64,000 bases of DNA from Saccharomycopsis crataegensis (GCF_037102585.1 NW_027043820.1:2142501-2206500), one strand, 5' to 3'. Counted from the stretch's first letter, positions 1-11,000 are shown. Notes: generated from the letters alone by a model not told the origin. Numbers and translations: made by a program.

Positions 1-2539
1 ACACTTCGGAAGCCAAGGCGTCCAATCCATTATAGTCAACGGTGTTAGAAGGAATCCGTTTTGCAGCTAATGAAGTCTCAATGATTACTATTGGAACGTA
101 TTCCCCATTGATGAAAATATCAAAAGCAGTACACTCGACTTGAGAAACTCTTTTGAAAATCGTGCTAGAAATATGATCGGAATAGTAGTACCGGTAACCG
201 TTATCAAAAACTTCTAATGGTGAAGAAGCGTTTGGTTCACCATCATCATTATCATCATCCCCATCTTCATTTTCTTCTTGGATCCCTTGCAATTGCTTCT
301 TTTCTTTCTTATCGATCCAGGTAACCCTTTGGCGGAATCTATCCTCATAAAGCCCTAAAACGTAAACTTTGCCATAATAAATGAACCCCAAGAGACCAGT
401 TCTTAAGAATTCTGGTTGAAGGTAGCCATCTTGACCTTGACATCTGGCATGGAAAATATTGTTTGTGTCATTGTCAGCATCCCAATAGCCACCAGAGAGA
501 CACGGGCTGTCGACCCAAATTTCACCGACTTCCATTTCTGCGGAAAGCACACAAGTTTCTGGATTCACCACCGCGACCGTGGCGTCTAAAAGCGGGAAGC
601 CAAACGCCCCTACTCTAATGTACTTATTATATAATTTGGAATCAAAATTGGCCGATTGTGATGGTGGTCGGTCAGACATAACCTTCACGGTATTGGTGCT
701 GAGAGATTCTTTATCGATTAAAACTTCCGATAAGTCGCTGCTGGAATATGGCTCATTATCATCATCAACAGCATTATCAGTGAAATTTGCAGATAAATTT
801 TCTTCTTTTCCAAGCCAGTCTCTGATTGACACCACCATCCCACCGTACTCACTCAATGATAATGCTGGAGCAATGGCTTCTCTTGCATGTTCACATCCTA
901 ATGGCTTCAACCATCTATCAGCAACGATTTCCAAAACTTCATTATTCACGGTTAAGCAATTGACAAGACACCATTTCACACACGAAAGGTCAACATTTCT
1001 TTTTTTGTCAAATTTTCTGGTGGAAGCAGGATCGGCTTGATAATTGAACGCCACTGATTTCAATCCTAATAGATCTGATAACAAGATGGTGGTTCTGTAC
1101 TTGGTGATCAAGTTAGCATACAAACCAGGAACATCCATCTGTGCTGTTGGGGTCCAGACCAACATGGTACCGGTATAAATGGTGAATAATAGACCCATGA
1201 CTAAACCACTGGAGCAACGGATATCCGAACTACAAAGAATCGAATCCCTCCTAACTCTGTAAACATTTTCTGGCCGGAAGATCGAGGTTCCAAAATTGGG
1301 CAGTGACGAGATAATTCTTGTCAAATTGTTCATTTGGTGCATAATTGTCTTATGTGATAATACCACCCCTTTCAATTCAATTGGATATTTGGAAAACTCA
1401 ATGTATGCCAAGTCAGGTAAGTTGAGAGCCGGTGGATCGTGCTTTTTTGATAGTTGGTAAGTACCCATATCCTCAGTTTTCCAGAAAACCACTCCTTTTG
1501 GCCAGTCGATTTTTGTGGCACTATCATTATTCATTTTCTCAAAATTTTTGTACACCGAATCGGAGGTCAAACATAAATGAGATTGGGTTTTTTCCATCAC
1601 CTGGATAATATCTTTAATAGTTAATTCATTGGAAATTGGAATTGCCACCACCCCCGCTAGTAAGCACCCAAAAAACGCAATGGCAAATTCCACAACCTCG
1701 AAATCTTGATAGATTAAGGTGACTCTGTCGCCTTTATATAATCCCGATTTCTTGGTAATTTGCTGGGCGATTTTCTCAGCCTTCAAATATAATTTATCCC
1801 AACTGATAGAACGGGTTTCTTTTCCTTTCAAAGAAACTGTAATGATTGCAATATCTTTGGCATAAGCTCTAGAACGCTGTCTTAAAAGCAAGGGCAAACT
1901 ATCGAATTTCTCAACGGTGTTGATGCTAGATAAGTCTCTAGGGGTTAATGGCAGTTGTAATTTTCTCTGAATTTGCGGAGGAGAAACCATTTCTGATGGT
2001 TCGAGGACTTGTAATGATGGTAAGCCTTGTTCGGAATATACTGGTTGAGAGGGATTGCCACCTGGATATGGAGCAGTGTCACCATAATCAATGTGTGCAT
2101 CATTTCCATAACTTGGCTTGCCATAGGTTATAGGGGATTCATAATTGTACTTATTCTGGCTGTTCAAGTTATTAAAACCATTAGCAGACTCACCGAAACT
2201 GACAGCGTTGGTGTGATGATATCTGTTGCTACTGGACGAGGAAAAGCTTGTTCCACCGCCACTAACCACACTGGCGTTGACATTGGTGCTTAAGGTAGTG
2301 TTACTTCTTGTTGGCATCAAAGTGTTTCTTGGAGAGGACGCTGGCAGCAACGTGCTGAGTCTATTGGTGGTGGGCGTGGACAATAACCTGTCAGGCTGCT
2401 GCTGGTTGATGATCTCACCATACTTTTTGGCATATCCTTTGTCAGTGATCAAGCCTTCTTGATAGTCAGCCTTAAGCTGTTCCAACTTTCTGAGCAAATG
2501 AGGGGGCAAGTTATCAATTGCACCACCCGAAGAACTCAT
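1..2539 (-). CDS. CMR2: DIP2-family (Cmr2-like) adenylate-forming domain protein, 3' end outside window
   Basis: About 846 codons are visible and the C-terminus runs off the left edge. The N-terminus (residues about 8-45, with LPPHLLRKLEQLKADYQEG) is a DMAP1-binding type domain. After a Ser/Asn-rich linker comes an AMP-binding (acyl-CoA synthetase-like) domain, with stretches such as KGDRVTLIYQ, ELKGVVLSHKT and GEIWVDSPCLSGGYW. This order, DMAP1-binding then tandem adenylation folds, is that of the fungal and animal DIP2 family (yeast Cmr2/YOR093C), which controls particular diacylglycerol pools. The start at 2539 is the first ATG in the frame. An in-frame CAG tract without a stop lies just upstream, so a longer form from a non-AUG start is possible. 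The family call is firm; the biochemical role is taken from the family. Confidence 0.9.
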   Translation of the reverse strand, partial: MSSSGGAIDNLPPHLLRKLEQLKADYQEGLITDKGYAKKYGEIINQQQPDRLLSTPTTNRLSTLLPASSPRNTLMPTRSNTTLSTNVNASVVSGGGTSFSSSSSNRYHHTNAVSFGESANGFNNLNSQNKYNYESPITYGKPSYGNDAHIDYGDTAPYPGGNPSQPVYSEQGLPSLQVLEPSEMVSPPQIQRKLQLPLTPRDLSSINTVEKFDSLPLLLRQRSRAYAKDIAIITVSLKGKETRSISWDKLYLKAEKIAQQITKKSGLYKGDRVTLIYQDFEVVEFAIAFFGCLLAGVVAIPISNELTIKDIIQVMEKTQSHLCLTSDSVYKNFEKMNNDSATKIDWPKGVVFWKTEDMGTYQLSKKHDPPALNLPDLAYIEFSKYPIELKGVVLSHKTIMHQMNNLTRIISSLPNFGTSIFRPENVYRVRRDSILCSSDIRCSSGLVMGLLFTIYTGTMLVWTPTAQMDVPGLYANLITKYRTTILLSDLLGLKSVAFNYQADPASTRKFDKKRNVDLSCVKWCLVNCLTVNNEVLEIVADRWLKPLGCEHAREAIAPALSLSEYGGMVVSIRDWLGKEENLSANFTDNAVDDDNEPYSSSDLSEVLIDKESLSTNTVKVMSDRPPSQSANFDSKLYNKYIRVGAFGFPLLDATVAVVNPETCVLSAEMEVGEIWVDSPCLSGGYWDADNDTNNIFHARCQGQDGYLQPEFLRTGLLGFIYYGKVYVLGLYEDRFRQRVTWIDKKEKKQLQGIQEENEDGDDDNDDGEPNASSPLEVFDNGYRYYYSDHISSTIFKRVSQVECTAFDIFINGEYVPIVIIETSLAAKRIPSNTVDYNGLDALASEV

Positions 2540-2555
2540 TATAATATTCGAGGCG

Positions 2556-2600
<45 letters not shown>

Positions 2601-2842
2601 GTATTTTGTTGTTGGTGATTGTTTTATATTAACAACAATTGTTAGAAAAAAAAAGGGTTCCGTTCAAACTGTGTTCTTCTGGGGTGAAAACTTTGTTTTT
2701 TGGCTTTTTTAACACCCGATTTTTAGGCGGGCCCAAATAAATTTCTACATACACGCACGCACGCTTCATGGCACCCTTTTATTGTTATATATTAGAAACT
2801 TCACTAACTATGCCTACTACCAACAGAGAGAATGACAAATGA
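2540..2842. promoter_or_regulatory. CMR2 5' region and RTT106 3' region
   Basis: About 300 bases separate the CMR2 start from the RTT106 stop, both on the minus strand. It holds the CAG tract, a short A-run and a small CACG repeat near 2755. No gene is seen; it should contain the CMR2 promoter and the RTT106 3' end. Confidence 0.6.
2558..2599 (-). repeat. CAG/CAA triplet tract upstream of the CMR2 start
   Basis: On the minus strand there are eleven perfect CAG triplets followed by CAA CAA CAG. The tract ends 18 bases before the ATG at 2539. It is in frame with the CDS and no stop lies between, so it would encode polyglutamine if translation began upstream. The first in-frame stop upstream lies about 24 bases beyond the tract and no ATG lies in between; an ACG codon sits directly before the first CAG. 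Confidence 0.9.
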
Positions 2843-4113
2843 CTACTCATTGTGTTGATTTTCCTCTTCTTCTTCTTCTTCTTCTTCACTATCACTATCA
2901 CTATCATCACCATCATCCTCGCCTCCGTCATCACTGCCGTAACTTTCATCAGAATCATCTTCATCTTCCTCTTCACCAATTTGATAGGTCCCATCCTCAT
3001 CTTCATCATCACTATCATTGGCTGGTTCTTCTTGTAGAATACCAACCACATCCTGTTTAAGAGGATTTTCTAATTCCCTGTTCTTCGATACTAACACTGG
3101 TTTAGCCTTCAATTCCTCGGCCATAGAATTATCAACCACCTCCTTAGCCTTGATATAACCATCAATCTTACTGAACTCAGCTTGATCAATCATACTGAAC
3201 TCGATTCTCTCTTCTGCCACTTCGCCAGTTTCACTATTGTGTTTGCTGACCAATAATGTAATATTAAATGTGATTCTGGTGATCGACGAGTAAGTGATCG
3301 ACTTGATGTCTTTGGAATCAAACAATAAAATCGGTTTCTTGAACCCAAATATAATGTTCGTAGGTAAGAAATATAGCGTGCCCTCTTTTGTACCTTTATG
3401 AGCATCGACGAAAAAAGAATCATGATTAATAAATGGATCATCGATTTTGAACCCGCAAATGCTGGCTTGCCTTATTATTCTGTTCTTGTAATTCTTATCA
3501 CTAGCACTAAGAACCTTGCTGGTCATCAAGTCTTTGACTAAAGCCTCGTGGTTAAAGTTGAGAATCAAGGGATCATTGTTATATTTGCTACCCAAGTTTT
3601 CTTCGTAAAACAATACCAAACATTGTAACTTTGGCTTTTCAGGCACTGGTAAAAACGCAGAAAATCTGATATTGGTAGTGGTTAGATTGGTCAACACTAG
3701 TTCTGGGGTTTCATACCCTTCATCTTTGATTATTGCCAACACTGGTTTTTGGGTTGATTTGTTTAGGGAAAACACGAGGTTCAATTTCTTTCTGATGGGC
3801 GATTGGAAAGAAAGTTTTGGTAATAAGAGGATTGTCGATTGCTTGTCGATCGTCACAGGATCTGATTCGCCACCCGCTAGTTTTCTTCTTTTATTGGTAC
3901 CGTCATTGGCAATTGCCGCTTGGGCTTGGACGGCGTGGAAATATAGAGAGTTGAACGCATCAATTGATTCTGGGTTGCTTCCTTTTACACCACCAATGTT
4001 AGTAAAATTACCATTACTTGTGACGACATGATCTGTGGATAACTAACACACATACTGATAACGCTGACAATCTTTTCTTTAAGATCAGGCGGTAATGTTT
4101 CTAGGAATGACAT
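2843..4113 (-). CDS. RTT106: Histone chaperone Rtt106 (spliced, two exons)
   Basis: Joining 4113-4056 to 3981-2843 gives 398 residues. The tandem PH-like core matches Rtt106: RKKLNLVFSLNK, FLPVPEKPKLQ, KGTKEGTLYFLPTNIIFGFKK, ILLFDSKDIKSITYSSITRI and EFSMIDQAEFSKIDGYIK. The last 70 or so residues are a very acidic Asp/Glu/Ser tail typical of histone chaperones. Rtt106 binds H3-H4 (acetylated at H3K56) and works in replication-coupled nucleosome assembly and heterochromatin silencing. Exon 1 (starting MSFLETLPPDLKEKI) supplies the N-terminal dimerisation helix region. Without splicing, the frame from this ATG stops early, and the long frame has no ATG ahead of its conserved part. The splice joins ATC A to GA AGC in frame. 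Length is a little under the 455 residues of the S. cerevisiae protein. Confidence 0.92.
3982..4055 (-). other. RTT106: Intron in RTT106 (74 nt)
   Basis: Reading the minus strand, the donor is GTATGT (4055-4050), the branch site is TACTAAC (4004-3998), and the first AG after it ends at 3982. That acceptor is AAG, less usual than TAG or CAG, 16 bases past the branch motif. Removal restores one reading frame across the Rtt106 N-terminus. Confidence 0.85.
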
Positions 4114-4201
4114 GGTTTATTAATGATAATAAATGATATCTTCGAGGGATAAATGGGAAATTCTCAGAATAATTAGATAGAGATAGATAGATGATAGAGA
4201 G

Positions 4202-4227
4202 AAAAAAAAAAAAAAAAAAAAAAAAAA
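4202..4227. repeat. A26 homopolymer
   Basis: A run of 26 adenines in the 535-bp gap between RTT106 (starting at 4113) and the small gene that ends at 4649. The rest of this gap (4114-4648) is AT-rich and shows no convincing gene; GAATG-type short repeats occur near 4390. Confidence 0.9.
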
Positions 4228-4648
4228 GAGCACGAAAAAAAAAACAATAAAAAAATCCACGCCAAATATATATAAACAAGAATGCCATAATAATAAGGTA
4301 TTATATTATAATCCACTACAAACCAGGGAAGAATCGTTAAGAATAGAAATACATTAAAAACATAATGAGTATATCAGGAGATGACAGGAATGAATGAATG
4401 GATGAATGAATGTTAGGTTTGGGTGAGTTTACTGTACAAAGTAAAGAAAGAATATAATTTTTTGTTTTTGAATCTGTTCTTTCATGGTGAATGCAAAAAT
4501 ATCGGGTGTATTTTATTATCTTATGCTTATGGTAATATTATAATGGGGCCCACAAATAATGTAATAATTATCCACAAGATCAGAGAGCTCTTCATTTTCA
4601 TTTTTTCCCCTTTATATATGTATATCAGGGTTGTTTCATGAATATCAT

Positions 4649-4960
4649 TTATTCAAGGGATTCATTCAATCTCTTAGCTCTGGCATCTAACAAAGTGGCA
4701 ACTCTTTTTTCCAACAACTTTTCTTGACTTTCCTTGACACTGTAGAAGGCGTAACCAGCACCGACCCAGAAAAGAGCAGAGTAGACGTAGCCCATTGGCT
4801 TGTAAGACCATGGTCTTTGTTTAAGACCGATTTGGTATGCTCTGACGGCGGTACCTGGGTTGTGTTAGTAGAATGTCGTTGGCACTGAGAGAAAAGGCAG
4901 CAACTAAGAGAATTACGTACCGAACAAGGCCCACCCGGAAAGGGATGCTATAGCTGGCAT
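4649..4960 (-). CDS. Small mitochondrial membrane protein, possible complex I accessory subunit (spliced)
   Basis: Joining 4960-4921 to 4854-4649 gives an 81-residue protein. It has a hydrophobic N-terminal segment (about residues 2-20), a short basic loop (LKQRPWSYKP), a second hydrophobic segment (MGYVYSALFWVGAGYAF) and a charged, helical C-terminus (ESQEKLLEKRVATLLDARAK). Size and layout recall small fungal-specific accessory subunits of NADH:ubiquinone oxidoreductase (NUUM-like), but this is from memory of the family pattern. The start is the first ATG, and the intron signals are excellent. A CCAAT box (minus strand, 5075-5071) lies about 110 bases upstream, which suits a respiratory gene under HAP control. 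It could instead be an unrelated small membrane protein. Confidence 0.6.
4855..4920 (-). other. Intron in the small membrane protein gene (66 nt)
   Basis: On the minus strand the donor is GTACGT (4920-4915), the branch site is TACTAAC (4870-4864) and the acceptor is CAG ending at 4855. The splice falls inside a glycine codon (G|GT) and keeps the frame. Confidence 0.9.
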
Positions 4961-5654
4961 ATTCTGTGTGTTAATTTGATATGTTACAAACGATATCTTG
5001 ACATCGACTGGCACTCACTGTTTGAAGGGCGGTTTTCTGTAGTTGGTTTTTTTGTAATTGCGGGAAACTGATTGGCCGCCCGGTTACTCAGTGATTAGGT
5101 AAGCAAATGATCACGTGTATTACACTCCCCCGCCAGCACCAGCACCAGCACCGGCGGCGGTTAGCTGCCAGTCTCTTGTTGTTGTTGTTGTTGTTGCTGT
5201 TGTTGTTGTTGTTGTTTTTGCCATTCTTATCTCATTATACCAACTACTGCCACCAGAACATGGAAGGATCATCACTCAGAAGGCCTTCAAGAACCACCAC
5301 TACTAACTGGCCTGCCCTATTCGAAAGACTCACACCATCCTTTTCACTTTCCTTTCTTTTCCTTTCCTTTCTTTCTACAGGTCCCAACTGATAATGATCA
5401 TATACCCATTTTCAAAGCACTGCCGTCCATCCATCCGTATATATGATCATTACCATCTCGCAGTAACTGTGGTACAATTACTGCTGCAAGATGCACATGG
5501 CTTACCCTCTTGCAAGATCCACAAAATCTCCCGGGTAACGCGTGTTTTTTTTCCCTCGCATCGCATCCATGGAAAGGAGATTTTCTTTTCACTACGGGTG
5601 AGAAATACTTTTGACACCAACAACAGGAGAGCACTCGATATATTAAAAAGCACA
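4961..5654. promoter_or_regulatory. Divergent promoter between the complex I-like gene and ATP25
   Basis: About 690 bases between two genes with mitochondrial roles that point away from each other. It contains a CCAAT box (reads CCAAT on the minus strand, 5071-5075), an E-box CACGTG inside ATCACGTG (near 5108-5115), a TTG triplet tract (5176-5214), pyrimidine-rich TTTCC repeats near 5345-5375 and an MCB-like ACGCGT near 5537. No gene is supported here. The open frame that extends ATP25 upstream has no similarity to the protein and is taken as leader. Confidence 0.55.
5176..5214. repeat. TTG triplet tract
   Basis: Twelve or so TTG units, with one CTG interruption, lie within the intergenic region upstream of ATP25. 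It is a simple-sequence repeat of no known role. Confidence 0.9.
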
Positions 5655-7787
5655 ATGTTGAAACCCTCATCTAGCATAGGCCCTTTATTGTTACGGTGCA
5701 TTAGAAGACCTGGCACTCAACTCCCTGCCAGCGTCAAGCTCCAAAATTTCCATACTGAAGTGTTGAAGCAGCAGTTGAAAAATGATGCAGTGATCAATGA
5801 AACTTCTGGGGTCATCATGAGCGAACCATCAAATCCAGCAAATATCCCAGAACCTTCGGAAAATATTAATCAAGACAATCAGTTGGACGCCAAGCCTGCC
5901 TTGGAATCAACAAACAAGGACGACGATGTACCTTGGTATATGCGTGAAGATGAAGATACCAGCTTTGTCCCAAAGATTGAAAAATTCGAGATGCCGGAAC
6001 TACCAGAGAACTCCCCACAGTCATTGGAAAATATCGTATCGCATATGGGAGGCACCCTCAGTTTGAGTGATCTTGTAATTATGGATATGACAAAAGTTGA
6101 TCCAAGCGAGGCCACCGCCGCCCCAGACTTTTCAAGATATATGATCATTGGTTGTGGTAAATCTAGCAAGCATATCATGAAGGCCAGCATTATTTTACGT
6201 AAATATTTAAAGAATGAAATGGGGGTGCTATCTAATATTGAAGGTTTGAACTACGAGTCGGCAAAGAAAGCAAACAAAAGAATGAAGAGGAGTGTCAGAA
6301 AGCGGAACATGTCGAATGTCAATGATCTTTATGGTGGTGCTGGATCTGTACCAAATTCGTGGGTGATGATCGATACCGATGTTGACGGTATTTATATTCA
6401 CATCTTAACCCAAGAAAGAAGAGAAGAGTTAAATTTAGAATATTTATGGGCGCCAAAGAACGAAAAGCACAAATATGAAAAGCACCAAAGATTAAGCACC
6501 TTGGAAAATGACGATATTTTTGCCGGTATCAGATATTACCATACATTGACGAGAAACTTCCTGCATGGTCAAATCCAAACTCAATTGCAGCAGTATATCA
6601 AACAGCACAAAGTTAATTTCAACTCCGCAGCAATTGTCAACCAAGATATTAGTACCACCCCTGCTGATGTAAATATTAATTCCACCATAGATATCCTCAA
6701 GACTTTGTCCGACGAAGAATTCTCAACAGTTTTTGAGCGTTCTCAACCAGTCACTAAACCATTTTCATCAGCAGAATTACAATATTATAAAAACCCAAAG
6801 GGTCAAAGTATTTCTACGGATATCGTGCAAAAAATTAACTCTTCTCTTGCAGTTTCTCAACTGGAGCTTGACGCATTCTATGAATTCTTTGATTATTTGT
6901 TCCAAAAAGACCCTTCAATTGTTGATCCAATAAGTTTGAGAAAGATTATTTCTGCCAAGGTTGAGCCTCTTACGATAAAGGACATCATAAAGCTATCCAA
7001 CAGTTTTGTAAGATCTTTAAGTCATGCTCACATTGATGGTTTAGTCGTGAAGAAATATGTTACAAGAATTAATGAATTACTAAGGAAATATTCGGAACAA
7101 GGCGGGTCATTGGACTTTACCAATGAAGATATTCAGGTATTGTTTCTTGATATTTCCAAAATAGTTTTCCATTCCTCTGCCAATTTTTCACCAGAAAGTT
7201 TAGAAACAACAGAAATTCCAAAAACAACTTCGGCAGCTGATAAAGAAGCTGATCCAGCTCATAATGAAGTACCAACTGTTGAAACAACTTCAGTGGAGAC
7301 CGATGCTGCTAATTTCACAACTTACAAATCTGAGGGGTTGATCGCCATCCTTTCGGATCATACACAACTAACATACGCCAAAATCAACGACAGAGAATCT
7401 TTTGAATTATTCCTTGGATTCAAGGAGGAAATTCTTGTTAGAGCAATGCATTTTTACATAATTAACGGATTCATTAGCGATTTCTGGTCGTTGTGGAAAA
7501 ACCAAAAACTTTGGATAGCCCCAAATCTTTTTCCAGGAGATGAAAATGATTTGAACTTCCAGCACTTTGACTCAAGACCTTGGAAATCTTTCTTACTTTT
7601 AGGCTTGACATCTGGCAAATCGCAATTCATGGAACAGTTGTTGAAATATTTTAGCCTTAACTACCACCATAGTAATTTGGAAAGAGACGATGAAGTGCTC
7701 GGAACTTTCAAAACAATTATGAAATTAATGGATCCCAAGAGAGAGAAGTATCCCGCAATAAGAGAATTGATGAGAAAAATCCAATAG
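5655..7787 (+). CDS. ATP25: Mitochondrial Atp25, ATP synthase assembly and OLI1 mRNA factor
   Basis: The 710-residue protein starts at MLKPSSSIGPLLLRCIRRPG, a typical mitochondrial presequence (basic, hydroxylated, no acid). After an acidic linker (DVPWYMREDEDTSF) comes a domain of the bacterial RsfS/Iojap type: MDMTKVDPSEATAAPDFSRY, then IIGCGKSSKHIMKAS and NSWVMIDTDVDGIYIHIL. The C-terminal half is the all-helical domain of the Atp25 family. In S. cerevisiae, Atp25 is cut in two: the C-terminal part stabilises the mRNA of the mitochondrially encoded subunit 9, while the N-terminal part aids assembly of the subunit 9 ring. The open frame extends 87 codons upstream to 5394, but the chosen ATG gives a proper presequence and the usual length. 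Confidence in the family is high. Confidence 0.9.
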   Translation: MLKPSSSIGPLLLRCIRRPGTQLPASVKLQNFHTEVLKQQLKNDAVINETSGVIMSEPSNPANIPEPSENINQDNQLDAKPALESTNKDDDVPWYMREDEDTSFVPKIEKFEMPELPENSPQSLENIVSHMGGTLSLSDLVIMDMTKVDPSEATAAPDFSRYMIIGCGKSSKHIMKASIILRKYLKNEMGVLSNIEGLNYESAKKANKRMKRSVRKRNMSNVNDLYGGAGSVPNSWVMIDTDVDGIYIHILTQERREELNLEYLWAPKNEKHKYEKHQRLSTLENDDIFAGIRYYHTLTRNFLHGQIQTQLQQYIKQHKVNFNSAAIVNQDISTTPADVNINSTIDILKTLSDEEFSTVFERSQPVTKPFSSAELQYYKNPKGQSISTDIVQKINSSLAVSQLELDAFYEFFDYLFQKDPSIVDPISLRKIISAKVEPLTIKDIIKLSNSFVRSLSHAHIDGLVVKKYVTRINELLRKYSEQGGSLDFTNEDIQVLFLDISKIVFHSSANFSPESLETTEIPKTTSAADKEADPAHNEVPTVETTSVETDAANFTTYKSEGLIAILSDHTQLTYAKINDRESFELFLGFKEEILVRAMHFYIINGFISDFWSLWKNQKLWIAPNLFPGDENDLNFQHFDSRPWKSFLLLGLTSGKSQFMEQLLKYFSLNYHHSNLERDDEVLGTFKTIMKLMDPKREKYPAIRELMRKIQ

Positions 7788-8075
7788 ATCTGATCCTTTG
7801 AACCAAAAAGCCATTTGTTAATGTAAATATTAATTGAATTATTATCTTGCTGATAAAGTATTTTTGTATCAATACAATTTGTAAGCTATGCAGCCATTGC
7901 ATCGCGCGTGAAAAACGTAGAACGAAAAAAAATTATACAAAAGAATTTTTTGAGTATATTGCCGAAATTCATTACAAAGCAACATCCATTATTTTCCTTC
8001 TAATCTTGATCAATATCTTGACTTGGGGATCCTGAGGATAAACAATAATAATAATCCCAATTAATCAAATATACA
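7788..8075. promoter_or_regulatory. ATP25 3' end and RET1 promoter
   Basis: About 290 AT-rich bases between two genes on the same strand. Nothing beyond A-runs and a short ATAATAATA stretch just before the RET1 start is seen. Confidence 0.5.
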
Positions 8076-11000
8076 ATGGGTCTGGCTTCCAAGTCAGGTA
8101 GGGACCATAAGCACTCGGAGCCTGATGAGGCGTTCAATGAGTTATTGAAGCCAGTATACAAGGGCAAAGAATTAACTGATAAAATTGACACTGTTGAAGA
8201 TAAATGGAATTTATTACCGGCTTTTCTTAAAGTCAAAGGGTTGGTTAAACAACATTTGGATTCGTTCAACTACTTTGTCGACAGAGATTTGAAAAAGATC
8301 ATCCAGGCCAATCAATTGATTTTATCTGATATCGTTCCGGATTTTTACCTTAAATACACTGATATTAGAGTAGGTCACAAAAGTAATGCCAGTCCAGATG
8401 CCCCAATTGAAGTGTTATTACCACCTCATGAATGTCGTTTGAGAGATATCACTTATTCTGCCCCAATTTACGTCGATGTCGAGTACACTAGAGGTAAAAA
8501 AATCATTATGCATAGAGATTTGGAAATTGGGAGAATGCCAATTATGTTAAGATCCAATAAATGTATTTTGAACGGCAAAAGTGAAGAAGTGATGGCCAGT
8601 CTTAATGAGTGTCCTTTGGATCCTGGTGGATACTTTATTGTTAATGGTACAGAAAAGGTGATTTTGGTCCAAGAACAATTGTCGAAGAATCGTATTATTG
8701 TGGAAAGTGACGAGAAAAAAAACATTGTCCAAGCTTCCGTGACTTCTTCTACCCACGAGAGAAAATCTAAGACTTATGTCGTTACTAAAAACGGTAAAAT
8801 TTATTTGAAGCATAACTCTATTAGTGAAGAAGTTCCTATCGTGATTGCTTTGAAGGCCGCAGGGATCATTTCTGATTTAGAAATTTTACAATTGATTTGT
8901 GGCTCTAATCAGAAATATCAAGATATCTTTGCCATCAATTTCGAAGAACCACTTGTCAAACATAATATCCATACCCAAAAAGAAGCGTTATTGTTTATTG
9001 GTGAACGTGTGAAAACTATTAGAAGGTTTGGTGCTCCAAAATTATCTAAATTAGAAGAAGGGATTGAAGCGGTTGCCAACACCGTGGTGGCGCATATCAC
9101 TTGTGAAGATGGTAATGATTTGAAAGAGAAAGGGTTATACTTGGCAATTATGGCCAGAAGAGTGGTCATGGCTATCGAAAATCCAAAAATGGTTGATGAT
9201 ATCGATTATGTTGGTAACAAGAGATTGGAATTAGCGGGTCAGTTGATGTCTTTATTGTTTGAAGATTTGTTCAAGAAATTCAACTCGGAATTCAAGATGA
9301 ATATTGATAAAACTTTGAAAAAACCAAATAGAGCCAACGAATTCGACGCATTATTGACGATAAATGTTTATTCCAGTCATATCAGTCATGGTTTAGAAAG
9401 AGCTATCAGTACCGGGAACTGGTCGTTGAAGAGATTTAAGATGGAAAGAGCTGGTGTCACCCATGTTTTGAGTAGATTGAGTTATATTTCTGCCCTTGGT
9501 ATGATGACGAGAATTTCGTCGCAATTCGAAAAATCCAGAAAAGTTTCCGGTCCAAGAGCTTTGCAGCCTTCGCAATTTGGGATGTTGTGTACTGCCGATA
9601 CCCCTGAAGGTGAAGCTTGTGGTTTGGTTAAGAACTTGGCGTTAATGACACATATTACCACCGATGATGAAGAAGCCCCAATTAGACAGATTTGTTACAA
9701 CTTGGGGGTTGAGGATATCAGATTTGTTGATTTCAGTTCGATTCATGTCGCCAAGAGTTATACGGTTCATTTAAACGGTACCATCATCGGTTTAACCAAA
9801 TTCCCGGGCAATTTCATGAAACTTTTCAGATTCCTTAGAAGATCGGGGAAAATCTCCCCATTCATTTCGGTATTTGCCAACTCATACCAATCGGCAATTC
9901 ATATTGCCACCGACGGTGGTAGAATTTGTAGACCATTGATCATTGTGGAAAACGGGATACTGAGAGTCAAAGAAGAGCACTTGCGGAAATTGAAGCTTGG
10001 CGAATGGGGATTTGACGATTTCTTGAAAAACGGGCTTGTGGAATATATGGATGTCAATGAAGAAAATGATTCTTATATTGCATTATACGAACCTAACATT
10101 GAAAAAACCACCACTCATTTGGAAATCGAACCGTTCACGGTTTTAGGGGCGGTTGCTGGTTTGATTCCGTACCCACATCACAACCAATCTCCAAGAAACA
10201 CTTATCAATGTGCTATGGGTAAGCAAGCTATTGGTGCTATTGCCTATAACCAGTTTAAGAGAATAGACACTTTATTGTATTTGATGTGTTATCCACAACA
10301 ACCGATGGTTAAAACCAAGACTATCGAATTGATCGACTACGACAAATTGCCGGCTGGTCAAAACGCTACAGTGGCGGTCATGTCCTACTCCGGTTATGAT
10401 ATTGAAGATGCCTTGGTGTTGAACAAGTCTTCATTGGACAGAGGGTTTGGACGTTGTCAGGTTTTGAAGAAGCATACTGAAGTGTTGAAGAAGTATCCAA
10501 ACCACACCAAAGATATTGTTAGTGGTATGAAGGTCGATGCAGAAACTGGTGAACCGATTTGGCAGCACGAGTCCTTGGGGCCGGATGGTCTTGGGGAAGT
10601 AGGATTGAAAGTCGATAGTGGTCAAGTGTATATCAATAAATGTATCCCAGTCAATGCTGGTGATAGCATGCTTGGTAACAATCCAAATATGCCAAATTAC
10701 GGTATGGGTAACCATAGGGAAACTCCGGTTTATTACAGAGCTCCAGAACCAAGTTACATTGACCAGGTAATGATGTCTACCAGTAGTAATGATCAATCCT
10801 TGATCAAGGTTTTGTTGCGACAAACCAGAAGACCAGAATTGGGGGACAAGTTCAGTTCTAGACACGGTCAGAAGGGGGTTTGTGGTATTATTGTGAATCA
10901 AGAGGATTTGCCATTCAACGACAACGGTATCTCACCGGACATCATCATGAATCCTCATGGTTTCCCATCTCGTATGACTGTCGGTAAGATGATTGAGCTT

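Noticed and set aside
5107-5391. 94-codon frame with Leu run upstream of ATP25
   Set aside because: The Leu/Val runs derive from the TTG tract; not conserved-looking.
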